Assembly (NCBI GenBank): GCA_964442735.1
Contig: CAYUAP010000005.1
Span: forward strand, 15,614 to 79,613
Direction: 5' to 3'
DNA from: JAUNBG01 sp964442735
GTDB lineage: Bacteria > Planctomycetota > Planctomycetia > Pirellulales > Thermoguttaceae
Length of the DNA: 64,000 bases
How positions within the stretch are numbered: the stretch's first letter is position 1; each line of letters begins with the position of its first letter. Positions 36,634 through 45,827 of this stretch are shown piece after piece. Made by a program: the position numbers and the translations under genes. The notes under the pieces were generated by a model that was not told the origin of the DNA, did not search any database, and saw nothing but the letters and a program-made list of their open reading frames with translations.

Positions 36634-38250
36634 ATGAAGCAAATAAAATATTACCATCGATTCTTCTGTTTGATATTAATTGCAATAACAACGGTTCCCG
36701 TTTGGAGTTCGGAAAAGGAAACGCCAAACAATGCCGTTTTTTTTATCCGTGATTATGGCGCTGTAGGAGATGGAAAAACACTTGATACAGTGGCGATACA
36801 AAAAACCATAGATGCTTGTGCAGCGGCGGGAGGCGGTACAGTTCGATTTACCAAGGGAACCTGGTTGTCCGGATCACTATTCCTCAAAAGTAGGGTACAT
36901 ATTCAATTGGATCAAAATGCCGTTCTTCTTGGAAGTACGCGCAAGGAAGATTATAAATATGTTGATTATTACGATAGAAAATATTTGAATATTCCGGAAG
37001 ATAAAACATCGTCGGCAGCCTATTTGATCTATGCGGATGGGGTAGAAAACATAACGATTAAAGGTTCCGGCATAATCGACGGGAACGGAGAAACCTTCTG
37101 GACCAAGCCGAAGACGAAAAATTATCAGGTATGGGACGTACCGTCATGGCGGCCTCGAGCCTTGATTTGTATTGTACGTTCCCGATTTTTAACGTTTCAG
37201 GACATTACATTACGGAATTCTCCCACCTATACCATCTGGACAATGAAATGTGAAGATCTGGCATTTCATCATTTAACGATTAAGAATCCGATATACGGTC
37301 CTAATACAGATGGTCTGGATATCGATTGTTGTCGTCGTGTGGTTATTTCGGACTGTAATATAACCGGAGGGGACGATTCTGTTGCCATAAAAAGCGACTC
37401 GGGCCCCTTTGGTGCGGAGGAATTCGCCTGTGAAGATATTTCCGTTTCCAACTGTGTTTTCTGTGCAGGTCCGGCATGTGGTGTCCGTATCGGTTATGAA
37501 GGAGACTCCATTATTCGTAACTGTTCTTTTAGTAATATAACGATTTGGAATTCAGACCTGGGGATCGATCTGGTTAGTATTCTTCCTCCGCCACGATATT
37601 CCATAAAACATGGCAGTCGAATTGAGAATATTACATTCAGTAATTTAACAATGCGAAACGTCGGTAATCCGATCCATTTTTGGTTGAATAATCAAATACC
37701 GCTGGAAAAACCGACGATTTATATGCGGAATATTTCCATATCAAATATGGTGGCTGAATGTTCCCAGTGCTGCTATATTGGTGGGTATGCGGATCAGAAT
37801 ATCGAGAAGATTTATCTGTCTAATATTCGTCTGATACCGACGGGAACATGTTCTCCTGAACTACCAGCGACAGCCCTGCCGAACTGGAAGGCCTGTTTAC
37901 CCTACGTTTTTTATTGTTCCATGGTCGATCATATTTATATAAACGATTTAACGATCGACTGGTCCAAGGCGGGAAATGGCTGGAAGTATGGCCTATTTTT
38001 CCATAAAGCCAAAAATGTTAATTTATCCTCTATATTCTCCTTTGGTGGGGAAAAGCAGACACCACTCGCGGCTGTTGGGTTTGATGAATCTCAAGGACGT
38101 TTGTGGAATTCCGGAATCACCGACAAATATCCGCTGTTACAGGGACAAAATGGTTCTGATATCTTTATGAACGGCTGTGATTTCAATGGCTTTCCCAATG
38201 CGGTCCTATTGGATAAAACCAGTAAATTGCGCCATAATCAGGAAAAATGA
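36634..38250 (+). CDS. Secreted GH28 polygalacturonase-like enzyme
   Basis: A 538-residue exported right-handed beta-helix protein of GH28, which cleaves galacturonan or rhamnogalacturonan. Signal peptide 1-25; RDYGAVGDGKTLDT starts the mature part. Motif NTDG (about 224-227) and GGDDS (about 245-249) supply the catalytic Asp residues. Two other family motifs are changed: the usual G-H-G-x-x-I-G-S reads A-C-G-V-R-I-G-Y near 279, with no His, and the R-I-K site is not recognised. The enzyme may therefore have an altered substrate. It is convergent with the GH36 gene. Confidence 0.85.
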   Translation: MKQIKYYHRFFCLILIAITTVPVWSSEKETPNNAVFFIRDYGAVGDGKTLDTVAIQKTIDACAAAGGGTVRFTKGTWLSGSLFLKSRVHIQLDQNAVLLGSTRKEDYKYVDYYDRKYLNIPEDKTSSAAYLIYADGVENITIKGSGIIDGNGETFWTKPKTKNYQVWDVPSWRPRALICIVRSRFLTFQDITLRNSPTYTIWTMKCEDLAFHHLTIKNPIYGPNTDGLDIDCCRRVVISDCNITGGDDSVAIKSDSGPFGAEEFACEDISVSNCVFCAGPACGVRIGYEGDSIIRNCSFSNITIWNSDLGIDLVSILPPPRYSIKHGSRIENITFSNLTMRNVGNPIHFWLNNQIPLEKPTIYMRNISISNMVAECSQCCYIGGYADQNIEKIYLSNIRLIPTGTCSPELPATALPNWKACLPYVFYCSMVDHIYINDLTIDWSKAGNGWKYGLFFHKAKNVNLSSIFSFGGEKQTPLAAVGFDESQGRLWNSGITDKYPLLQGQNGSDIFMNGCDFNGFPNAVLLDKTSKLRHNQEK

Positions 38251-38309
38251 TGTTTTCAAACGATAAAGGACTTTATTTATCACCACGGAGAATATAGATT
38301 TTTACGAAT

Positions 38310-38356
38310 AGTCTTTTGATATACCTGCTCTCTGTAAAATCTGTACTCAAAAGACT
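38310..38356. repeat. 10-bp inverted repeat between convergent GH28 and GH36
   Basis: AGTCTTTTGA (38310-38319) and TCAAAAGACT (38347-38356) pair perfectly across 27 nt. It lies in the 203-bp convergent spacer, where a terminator is expected, but no T-run follows on either side, so the role is unclear. The right arm resembles the left end of family A. Confidence 0.4.
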
Positions 38357-38453
38357 GTAATTGCATCAAATGATCTAATGTATATCAGTGGTTTATAAAA
38401 ATGTATCTTGTTTATACATAGGATCCGTTATATTGGATATATCATCTTTCAGT

Positions 38454-41132
38454 CTATTTTATTTTTTCATATTCGATAACAATAGCGCTTTGTTTTTCCG
38501 GAATCAAGAATGGATACTCGACTAATTCTGTTCCGGACAGCGTTTTGGTTTCGTCGATCTTGTAGCCTGATTTGAAACGGATTTTGTAGTTGGCCGTAGG
38601 TTCAATGGCTTTCATCGACAGATTTCGACCCAAATATGGAGAATTGGTTTGTCGGAAGATATAGACAAGACCTGCGGCCAGATCCGGTCGATGGAGCTGG
38701 AAGGCAATAATTGATGTTTTACCGAGCGCCGCATCCGAAAGCGGATAAAAATCCCCATACCAGAATTTCTGATAGACTTTAGCCTCGTTAATTGATTGTT
38801 TTGTTAATTCCGGATTATAGTCGTCGTCAAGGAAATTATATTGTAAAATAGCACCAGGACAGGCCGCACTTCGGAAGGTATAGGGAGAAGGATCCCAGGC
38901 TACAGAGGCGAAGAGTGGTATATATTGGGCAATGGAGAGTGACTGAATTTGATCCCATTCCGGATGACCGGGCCAACAGCAGGTATCGCTCCGCCATAGT
39001 GAAATTGATCGGGAGATTGTTTCCAAATCGATTCGGCGTCCACCGGAAGCACAGTTATCAATCCATAGACCCGGATGTCGAGATCGAATCGTATCCCACA
39101 TTCGATAATGTGCTTCTATATATCGTATTTCTGTCATACCCCGTCGATTGGGTTCATCGTTATCTCGCCAGTAATTTAGCGGATCTATATTGAAGTCGTT
39201 TCGATAAATATTGACGCCATATTCCTCAATTCGTTTTGAGAGGAGATCGGTCATATATTTTTCAGCAGCCGGATCGGAGAGTTTGTAGAGTCCTCCTTTT
39301 TTGCCGCCAAAAACAAATTCTGAATGGTTTTGAGCGATATCGGTTTCAGGCGCGACACGTTCCGGCTCGAACCAGAGCGTGAATTTCAGACCGAGTTGAT
39401 GGACAGCGGCCCCAAGAGCCTCAAGTCCGTTGGGAAAATTATTCTTGTCGGAGAACCAGTTACCGACGCCATTTGGAAAACCGACTGGGAACCAGGCGGC
39501 ATCGAACCAATAGGAAGTACATCCGGCATTGGCTAATCGTCGTGCAAATTCAACTTGTTGATCATATTTCTCCCAACCCGTCCGTTTGCGATAATATCGA
39601 TCAAAACATTGCCCGAAAATTTCCAATGGGACCGGCATCGTCTGCGATTTCACGTCGGGACCCGCAGTCCATTTCGGAGCGTACTCGAATAAAAGAAGGC
39701 GACGCCATAGGACATGGGCGTCAATTCGTTCACCATGCCACGGCATTAGTAATATGCGTGGCGATCGGATCGACTCGTCAGGATAGAGGACGGTTGCAAT
39801 TTCTTCTTGTCCTACGGAGAGATGTGTGTCATGGGGGGAACTTTTACGGAATTTAGCCGACCATTGACCGGACCAGCCTATTGTCATAAAAACACCTTCA
39901 TCCATGGTTCTGGAATCGACCGACGAACGACTGATATTCCAAAACGGCATGACTCCATTTGACGGACGTCCACCGACTGGTGAAAACGTTTTTTCTTCTC
40001 CGTCTTTCAACGGGTATAATTCCGGAAGCCAACTGGTTTCATTACAGGAGTCACCACGAAGTGTGTGAACGGCAATTGGAATGTTTTCCAGTCCCAGATT
40101 GAGTGTTGTCTCCAGGACCTTGACATCTGATAAAATCGGAGTTTCCTTCTTGCCTCCATTTTTGAAATTCAGAAGCCACTCAATTGCAGCGAAATTTTCA
40201 AAATGTCGGACAACCGCCTCTACAATCAATCCGGTTTCCGGGTCTGTCCAACGATAGGCTGTTCGACACGAATCAAGAGGTTCCGCCTTAAAGGTCCATT
40301 TCGGTAATAATTCCGTTGACGATTTTCCTCCATAAATAAAAGAGAATGGGTAATTCGATCCGGTCAGAAGTTGTGCGGTCCGATCCGACAGGGAATACAT
40401 GGTATCATCAGTGGCAATGACCTTCGCTTCCGCCCAATCCGCTTGATCACAACTGGGGCCATCTTCGGTCGTTTCGACTAAAAGAGTTAATTCGGAGGTT
40501 GGAGGATCTATTTTCAATTCGATTTTTTGCGCCTTGTCTTTTCCAGTTAAAATACCGGAACGGAAAATTTCTTTTTTATTGGCTAGAACGGCAAAAATGA
40601 CCGAACCGGCAGATCCATGGGTTGAGCTGTTGTTGTCGATTCCAATGTTTGCCGAAAACCATTTGACCGGCTTCGGAAAATGAACCAATATTTCACTGTT
40701 TGCATGCGTACCAAGACCTGTTTTATATTCGGTAGGACCTATTTTGATTTTATTACCCATACACGACTCGTTAAATCGGAGTCGATTATAATCCTGATGA
40801 ATGACTTCAATTGAAATACGATTTGGATTGGGTATACTTTTTTTCCTGGCGAAAACAGCCGATTCCCAAGTACGAATTTGTTCGATCTGTGTGGAGTCGT
40901 GCATGATTTCGTCATTCGGACATGTTGGTCCCCAAGTTGCATAGTCGATGGCATTGGAATCAAATGGACTGACCTCTGTTAATTTATTGGTGATTTTACT
41001 GGATGAAGAGTTGGTTCGAATCTCCTTTTTTTCCGTTGCATTTGAATAGATCGTCCAAAACATTAATACCATTAGAACCGATATAAAGTTGAGAATGGTT
41101 TTTATGTTGATTACCTTTTTTTTTGTATCCAT
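38454..41132 (-). CDS. NPCBM-GH36 alpha-galactosidase-like enzyme, exported
   Basis: An 892-residue protein with an N-terminal signal or anchor (about 8-32). An NPCBM-type carbohydrate-binding domain lies near 100-240 (KTGLGTHANSEI, then SCDQADWAEAKV). The rest is a GH36/melibiase-type enzyme. WFDAAWF is near 515, the nucleophile Asp is near 644 in YRNDFNID, and the acid/base Asp is near 715 in LWRSDTCC. It would remove alpha-galactosyl groups from plant oligosaccharides. It is convergent with GH28 and lies 185 bp downstream of a Gfo/Idh oxidoreductase on the same strand. Confidence 0.88.
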   Translation of the reverse strand: MDTKKKVINIKTILNFISVLMVLMFWTIYSNATEKKEIRTNSSSSKITNKLTEVSPFDSNAIDYATWGPTCPNDEIMHDSTQIEQIRTWESAVFARKKSIPNPNRISIEVIHQDYNRLRFNESCMGNKIKIGPTEYKTGLGTHANSEILVHFPKPVKWFSANIGIDNNSSTHGSAGSVIFAVLANKKEIFRSGILTGKDKAQKIELKIDPPTSELTLLVETTEDGPSCDQADWAEAKVIATDDTMYSLSDRTAQLLTGSNYPFSFIYGGKSSTELLPKWTFKAEPLDSCRTAYRWTDPETGLIVEAVVRHFENFAAIEWLLNFKNGGKKETPILSDVKVLETTLNLGLENIPIAVHTLRGDSCNETSWLPELYPLKDGEEKTFSPVGGRPSNGVMPFWNISRSSVDSRTMDEGVFMTIGWSGQWSAKFRKSSPHDTHLSVGQEEIATVLYPDESIRSPRILLMPWHGERIDAHVLWRRLLLFEYAPKWTAGPDVKSQTMPVPLEIFGQCFDRYYRKRTGWEKYDQQVEFARRLANAGCTSYWFDAAWFPVGFPNGVGNWFSDKNNFPNGLEALGAAVHQLGLKFTLWFEPERVAPETDIAQNHSEFVFGGKKGGLYKLSDPAAEKYMTDLLSKRIEEYGVNIYRNDFNIDPLNYWRDNDEPNRRGMTEIRYIEAHYRMWDTIRSRHPGLWIDNCASGGRRIDLETISRSISLWRSDTCCWPGHPEWDQIQSLSIAQYIPLFASVAWDPSPYTFRSAACPGAILQYNFLDDDYNPELTKQSINEAKVYQKFWYGDFYPLSDAALGKTSIIAFQLHRPDLAAGLVYIFRQTNSPYLGRNLSMKAIEPTANYKIRFKSGYKIDETKTLSGTELVEYPFLIPEKQSAIVIEYEKIK

Positions 41133-41271
41133 TGTTTATTATACTTTCTCTTTTTGATAAATAAAGAAAAGGAAATTCCAGACAGTATTGGGAACTGTCT
41201 TTAGTTACTAAAACGGTAAATGATATTATTTACAGCCACGAATATTACATCTCCGGTTAAAAATACCTTTT

Positions 41272-41299
41272 ATTTACACCTTGATTTACACCTTGATTT
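41272..41299. repeat. 12-nt tandem duplication
   Basis: ATTTACACCTTG occurs twice in tandem (41272-41283 and 41284-41295) just past the stop of the Gfo/Idh gene. It is non-coding and another instance of the short-duplication pattern in this window. Confidence 0.75.
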
Positions 41300-41317
41300 T
41301 CCAATAAAGTTTGGCGA

Positions 41318-42820
41318 TCAGACTTTATCGGCGTCCGGAACGACGAATTCACCACGATATTCACGTGTTTCCTGTTTTTTCGCATCGGCATTATCGATAA
41401 AATGTTCTTCCTTCGGATCGAATTTGAGCATTGGACCAACGGACAACGGAGTTCGTTTGAGATCTACATTATTTGCTTTCAGTTGGGCAACTGTTCGTTT
41501 GAATGTTGCTTCGTTATCATCGTGACTTGGAACGTCTTTAATGATTTTAAGTGCTTCGTCGAGGGAGACTTTATTCTGTTCTCCTAAATAATAGGAGGTA
41601 TTAGCCAGGTGTGCCAGACCAGCAGACAAATGTCCACATTTAGCATCGGCGTTTAATAGGGAGTAATCACGTTTAAGGCAGGCGGTAATAAAATTATCGA
41701 AATGGAGATTATCGGATCCTCCCTTGAATTCTTTAATCACATTTCCTTTTAAATCGTATGCGGCCGTATAGCCATATTGGGATTGAACCCAATATCCTTC
41801 GGACCCGTAGGCAATGACACCGACTTTAGCACCATTGACCGCAGCCGTTTCAAGACCGAATGTTTCGAAAACGAGTGTTTTACCATCGGCATAATTATAA
41901 ATGGCAATTTCGATATTGGCGGTATCACCGGCATCAACATAGTTTGGATCCTTCATTTCGATATCATAACCGAGTCGTCCACCATAGGTAATAACACTGA
42001 TTGGAAATTCGGTAACACCGAGTGCGGTCCGCGCGATATCGGTTTGATGTGGTCCCTGATTACCGGAATCACCATTTCCAAACAGACGTTGCCAATGCCA
42101 ATCATAATGGAAATTACGTCTTGTACAAGGTTCGATTATTGGAGCTGGTCCGGACCATAGATTGTAATCGACTTCCTTCGGAATCGGATATTTACCGAGT
42201 GGACCAATAGCTTTACGACGTCGATAACAGAGGCCTCTAACCAACTTTATTTCGCCGATTCCTCCGGAATGAATGAATTTAAATCCATCTTTAACCGCCG
42301 GATTCGAACGGCATTGTGACCCGACCTGGCACATCCGACCATATTTTTTAGCAGCGGCAATTAGAGCTTTTCCTTCATGGATATTGTGACAAATTGGTTT
42401 TTCGATATAAACGTCTTTACCTGCCATCATGGCCCAAACACCACCTAGTGCATGCCAATGATTCGTCGATGCACAACTAACAAGGTCCACACCGGAAATG
42501 GCGAGTCCTTCTCGCATATCACGAACCTGTTTCGGTTCGAAACCTTGTGCTTTTTTAATAATGGCAGCCGCTTTTTCCAAGTGATTTATATCGGGATCGG
42601 CGATACATACGATTTGTGTTCGTGGATCGGTCAGAAATTCCTGAACATGACTTCCAAGTCCTCGTCCGCCGCATCCCATGACCATAACTCCCAGTTTTTC
42701 ATTGGCACTTGGCTTTTTCTCTTCCACTGCACTCAAATAGACACCTGTCGTTGTACCCAGAGCAACACTTCCCGTTATGATCGAACTACTAATAAATTCT
42801 CTTCTTGAAATCATATCCAT
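41318..42820 (-). CDS. Tat-exported Gfo/Idh/MocA family oxidoreductase
   Basis: A 500-residue protein. The N-terminus has the twin-arginine motif SRREF (5-9) and a hydrophobic stretch, indicating folded export through Tat. The NAD(P)-binding Rossmann domain begins with VMGCGGRG near 50, and the EKP motif is in YIEKPICHN near 140. The C-terminal alpha/beta domain follows (about 170-400). Planctomycetes carry many such secreted oxidoreductases; substrates are usually sugars or inositols, unknown here. AGAAGGA precedes the ATG. It may be cotranscribed with GH36 downstream. Confidence 0.9.
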   Translation of the reverse strand: MDMISRREFISSSIITGSVALGTTTGVYLSAVEEKKPSANEKLGVMVMGCGGRGLGSHVQEFLTDPRTQIVCIADPDINHLEKAAAIIKKAQGFEPKQVRDMREGLAISGVDLVSCASTNHWHALGGVWAMMAGKDVYIEKPICHNIHEGKALIAAAKKYGRMCQVGSQCRSNPAVKDGFKFIHSGGIGEIKLVRGLCYRRRKAIGPLGKYPIPKEVDYNLWSGPAPIIEPCTRRNFHYDWHWQRLFGNGDSGNQGPHQTDIARTALGVTEFPISVITYGGRLGYDIEMKDPNYVDAGDTANIEIAIYNYADGKTLVFETFGLETAAVNGAKVGVIAYGSEGYWVQSQYGYTAAYDLKGNVIKEFKGGSDNLHFDNFITACLKRDYSLLNADAKCGHLSAGLAHLANTSYYLGEQNKVSLDEALKIIKDVPSHDDNEATFKRTVAQLKANNVDLKRTPLSVGPMLKFDPKEEHFIDNADAKKQETREYRGEFVVPDADKV

Positions 42821-43297
42821 TGTAAAAATATCCTTCTAAATTTTTGATAAATGAACGGACTGCCGAACGTTTTTCGTTAAGGTTCGGGACAGCATACCGT
42901 TCAAAATGTTTATTTCCATAGAGTATACTAGAATCAAAAGTCCTTTACAAGCATATTATCGTAAAAAACTTAAAACAAGGCGTTCGACCAATAAAAGGGA
43001 GGATTTTCCTTTCTGTAATCTTGTTTTATATTGACTTGAAATCTTGTTTTATATTGTCTTGAAATTTGATGATATATATTGTAATATATATTATAATTGT
43101 AACATCTATTGTATTAGAGCATCCTGTAAAATCCTGTTCAATCACCGATAATTTTATGGAATTTGTTTTAACGTATTGTCGTTATGACCCTTTGTTGATA
43201 GAATAGATAGTATAAAGATAGGGTAGACTTCGTTGGACGAGGCTGTCCAGGATCCCCGTTACAAGTGTTGTTCCTACTTGATTAAGAGTAATAATAT
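42821..43297. other. Divergent spacer with a 23-nt tandem duplication
   Basis: A 477-bp gap between the Gfo/Idh gene and the BatA-like gene. A 23-nt unit (ATCTTGTTTTATATTGACTTG plus two bases) is repeated twice at 43018-43063 with one mismatch. An AT-rich stretch follows (GTAATATATATTATAATTG). TATAAA near 43211 could be a -10 box, but its TTGTTG partner is only 13 bp away. No gene or structured RNA was recognised. Confidence 0.5.
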
Positions 43298-45610
43298 ATG
43301 AGTTTATTAACACCTGTTTTTTTGATTGCCGGTGTTTGTGCCGCAGTAATTCCGATTATTTTACATTTTATGATGCGAGGCAAGCCTAAAAAAGTGGAGT
43401 TTCCTGCCTTGAGGTTTGTTCGGCAGTCTTTTTTGGGGAATCGAAGTAAATACCGGCTTCGTCACTGGCTTCTTCTGTTATGTCGTGTTGTGATTCTGAT
43501 TATGTTGGGATTGGCACTGGCACGCCCGATCCTGATGACCTTAAAATCCGGAAGTGAACAAGGTACTGCTTCCGGTATGATGACGGTATTGAATCAGCGG
43601 AGTGAAGGTCCGGTTGCCATGGTTTTGGTTATTGATACTTCTGTCCGTATGGCAGCAATGGAGAAGAATCAGACACGGCTTGCTTCGGCCCAGAGCGAGG
43701 CGCGTTATCTTTTATCTCGTCTGCCCCAAGGGAGCAAGGCAGCCATTATTGATTCCAGTTGTGATCATGATTCGTTTCAGGTTGACTTGACAGCAGCACT
43801 TGAAATTTTGGATCAGTTGCGTATTGTTCCAAATGGTCGGTCACTACCAGATTCGATAATAGAGGCACTTCGTCTGTTAAAAAACGTACCGTTGGAAGAC
43901 CAGGAGATCTTTGTTATAACGGATCGAACGGAAACAAGTTGGCCTGTTCGGCAGAAAGAACAGATTCTTCGTTTTTTATCATCTTGGAATAGTGGACAAC
44001 AGGAATCATTTCCACCGACAATCTATTTAATCGACTGTGGTCAAGATCAGGTGACCAATATTTCCATTTTGGACTGCGGTTTGGCTTCCGAGGTTTTTCC
44101 GACGAAAACGGCCTTGCAATTTCAGGTGGAAATGAGTCATAGCGGATCTGCCCGAGACGATACCCTTGAACTTCACCTGCTTCCACAAACGAAACCATCT
44201 TCAGTGAATAAAGATATAGTGAATAAAGATATTACGGACAAAGATCTTTTTTCAAAAAAAGACGGGAATATAGATCTTCTCTCCGAAACACCGGTGAAAG
44301 CGGAAGTACCAGTTTCTTTCAGTGAAGGTGATTCGAAGCGAACCGCCGTATTAACCTTGTCCGACTTGACGCCCGGCATTTATCAGGGAGGGGTTCGGTT
44401 TAAAGGAGGCGATCTTCTAGCAGTTGACAATAAACGATGGTTTACATTTGAGGTTCGTTCTGACTGGAATATTCTCGTAGTCAGTGATAATCCGACCGCG
44501 AAGAAATCACTGTTTGTTCGGGAAGCATTGGCTCCGGAGGAACTGCGTCGTACCGGTCGCGCGCCTTTTCAGTTAAAGATTGTATCCTGGAATGATCTTG
44601 ATCAGTTAAAACGAACCGACCTACAAGCCTATCAGGCCATTTTACTTTTGGATCCACCACGAACGCTGGAGCGCAGTGCAGGTGTGTTATTGGAATACGT
44701 TCGTGCAGGAGGTGGTTTGGGGATTTTTCTTGGACGGAATGCCCAACCAACCTATTTTGGTCGTGATAAAATACGGGAACTTCTAGGAGCGCAACTTGTT
44801 AATCAGGTTCGCGTTCCTGAATGGTCGGTCGGTCTTGTTCCTGTTCAGTACGAGAATCTTGTTCTAGCGTCATTTCGGCCGTTTGCACAAGGTTCGGATA
44901 TTCCCTGGAGTGCCATGACCGTCAATAGATATTGGTATATGAACGAGTTATCGCCTCAATTGAATCGTATTATCGACTATACCGATGGTCGTCCGGCCCT
45001 TTATCTTCATTCGATGGGGCAGGGGACGGTTCTGGTCTGTACATCCCCCCTATCGGATCTTCCGGCAGAGTCACCATGGAATCTATGGCCAACGGGAGAC
45101 GCATCATGGATTTTTCCTGTTCTAATGGATGGAATTGCACGGCATCTTCTCTCCGGGGGCATGTCCAGTCGAAATATTATAGCTGGTCAATCGATTGTTA
45201 TTCGTTCCCATAATAATGAATTGCCGGAAAAAGGTGTTCTTCATTTTCCCAATGGTGAAACAATTGAGATCAATGCTATTATGGGCGAAAAACGTTTTCT
45301 ATTTACCGGAACCAATCAAATCGGTCCCTATATTCTGGATTCAAAAGAAAAGGGGCAGGAGACGTTCCGGTCAGGCTTTACCGTAAATTATTCGCCGGAA
45401 GAATATAATCTTCGGACATTGACCAAGGACGATATTTTGACTTTTTTCGGTTCAGATAACGCTCAATGGCTCAATCAGAAGGAGGCGGTCGTCACGACAA
45501 AGAATCGACAGCGAACTGGTACCGAGTTTTATTCCAGTGTCGTTCTGTTATTGGCGGTCCTACTTCTTGCGGAAGCGGTCTGGTCGCAACGATTTTATAG
45601 AGAAAAATGA
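43298..45610 (+). CDS. BatA-type membrane protein with degenerate vWA domain
   Basis: A 770-residue inner-membrane protein. The BatA N-terminal domain (1-80) has two membrane helices (LTPVFLIAGVCAAVIPIILH and a second near 57-77). A von Willebrand A-like domain (about 105-260) has DTSVR where an intact MIDAS would read DxSxS. Beta-rich and Rossmann-like regions follow, and a final helix near 745-765 (VVLLLAVLLLAEAV) anchors the C-terminus. An in-frame VNKDI-VNKDI duplication occurs at DNA 44203-44233. Such proteins often accompany MoxR ATPases, but none is nearby. The role is unknown. Confidence 0.8.
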   Translation: MSLLTPVFLIAGVCAAVIPIILHFMMRGKPKKVEFPALRFVRQSFLGNRSKYRLRHWLLLLCRVVILIMLGLALARPILMTLKSGSEQGTASGMMTVLNQRSEGPVAMVLVIDTSVRMAAMEKNQTRLASAQSEARYLLSRLPQGSKAAIIDSSCDHDSFQVDLTAALEILDQLRIVPNGRSLPDSIIEALRLLKNVPLEDQEIFVITDRTETSWPVRQKEQILRFLSSWNSGQQESFPPTIYLIDCGQDQVTNISILDCGLASEVFPTKTALQFQVEMSHSGSARDDTLELHLLPQTKPSSVNKDIVNKDITDKDLFSKKDGNIDLLSETPVKAEVPVSFSEGDSKRTAVLTLSDLTPGIYQGGVRFKGGDLLAVDNKRWFTFEVRSDWNILVVSDNPTAKKSLFVREALAPEELRRTGRAPFQLKIVSWNDLDQLKRTDLQAYQAILLLDPPRTLERSAGVLLEYVRAGGGLGIFLGRNAQPTYFGRDKIRELLGAQLVNQVRVPEWSVGLVPVQYENLVLASFRPFAQGSDIPWSAMTVNRYWYMNELSPQLNRIIDYTDGRPALYLHSMGQGTVLVCTSPLSDLPAESPWNLWPTGDASWIFPVLMDGIARHLLSGGMSSRNIIAGQSIVIRSHNNELPEKGVLHFPNGETIEINAIMGEKRFLFTGTNQIGPYILDSKEKGQETFRSGFTVNYSPEEYNLRTLTKDDILTFFGSDNAQWLNQKEAVVTTKNRQRTGTEFYSSVVLLLAVLLLAEAVWSQRFYREK

Positions 45611-45827
45611 ATTTTCGGGAGATTTGTTCTGTTATTGTCTTTTTATGCAATAGTAAACGGATTTTCATATCAAGGTTACCGATTATAATATAAAGAAGAT
45701 TTTATACCCTAATATAAAGGATCTGGAAGGTGGATGTTTCTTCACATTCCGAAAACCGGTTGAAAACTTAAAAACGAAAACTGTCTTGAAGACATTTAAA
45801 TAGGATAGGAATCATGGAGATAGATGT

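Noticed and set aside
41220..41525. 101-codon plus-strand frame at the 3' end of the Gfo/Idh gene
   Set aside because: It is antisense to the Gfo/Idh C-terminus and covers a 12-nt duplication; no domain or ribosome-binding site.
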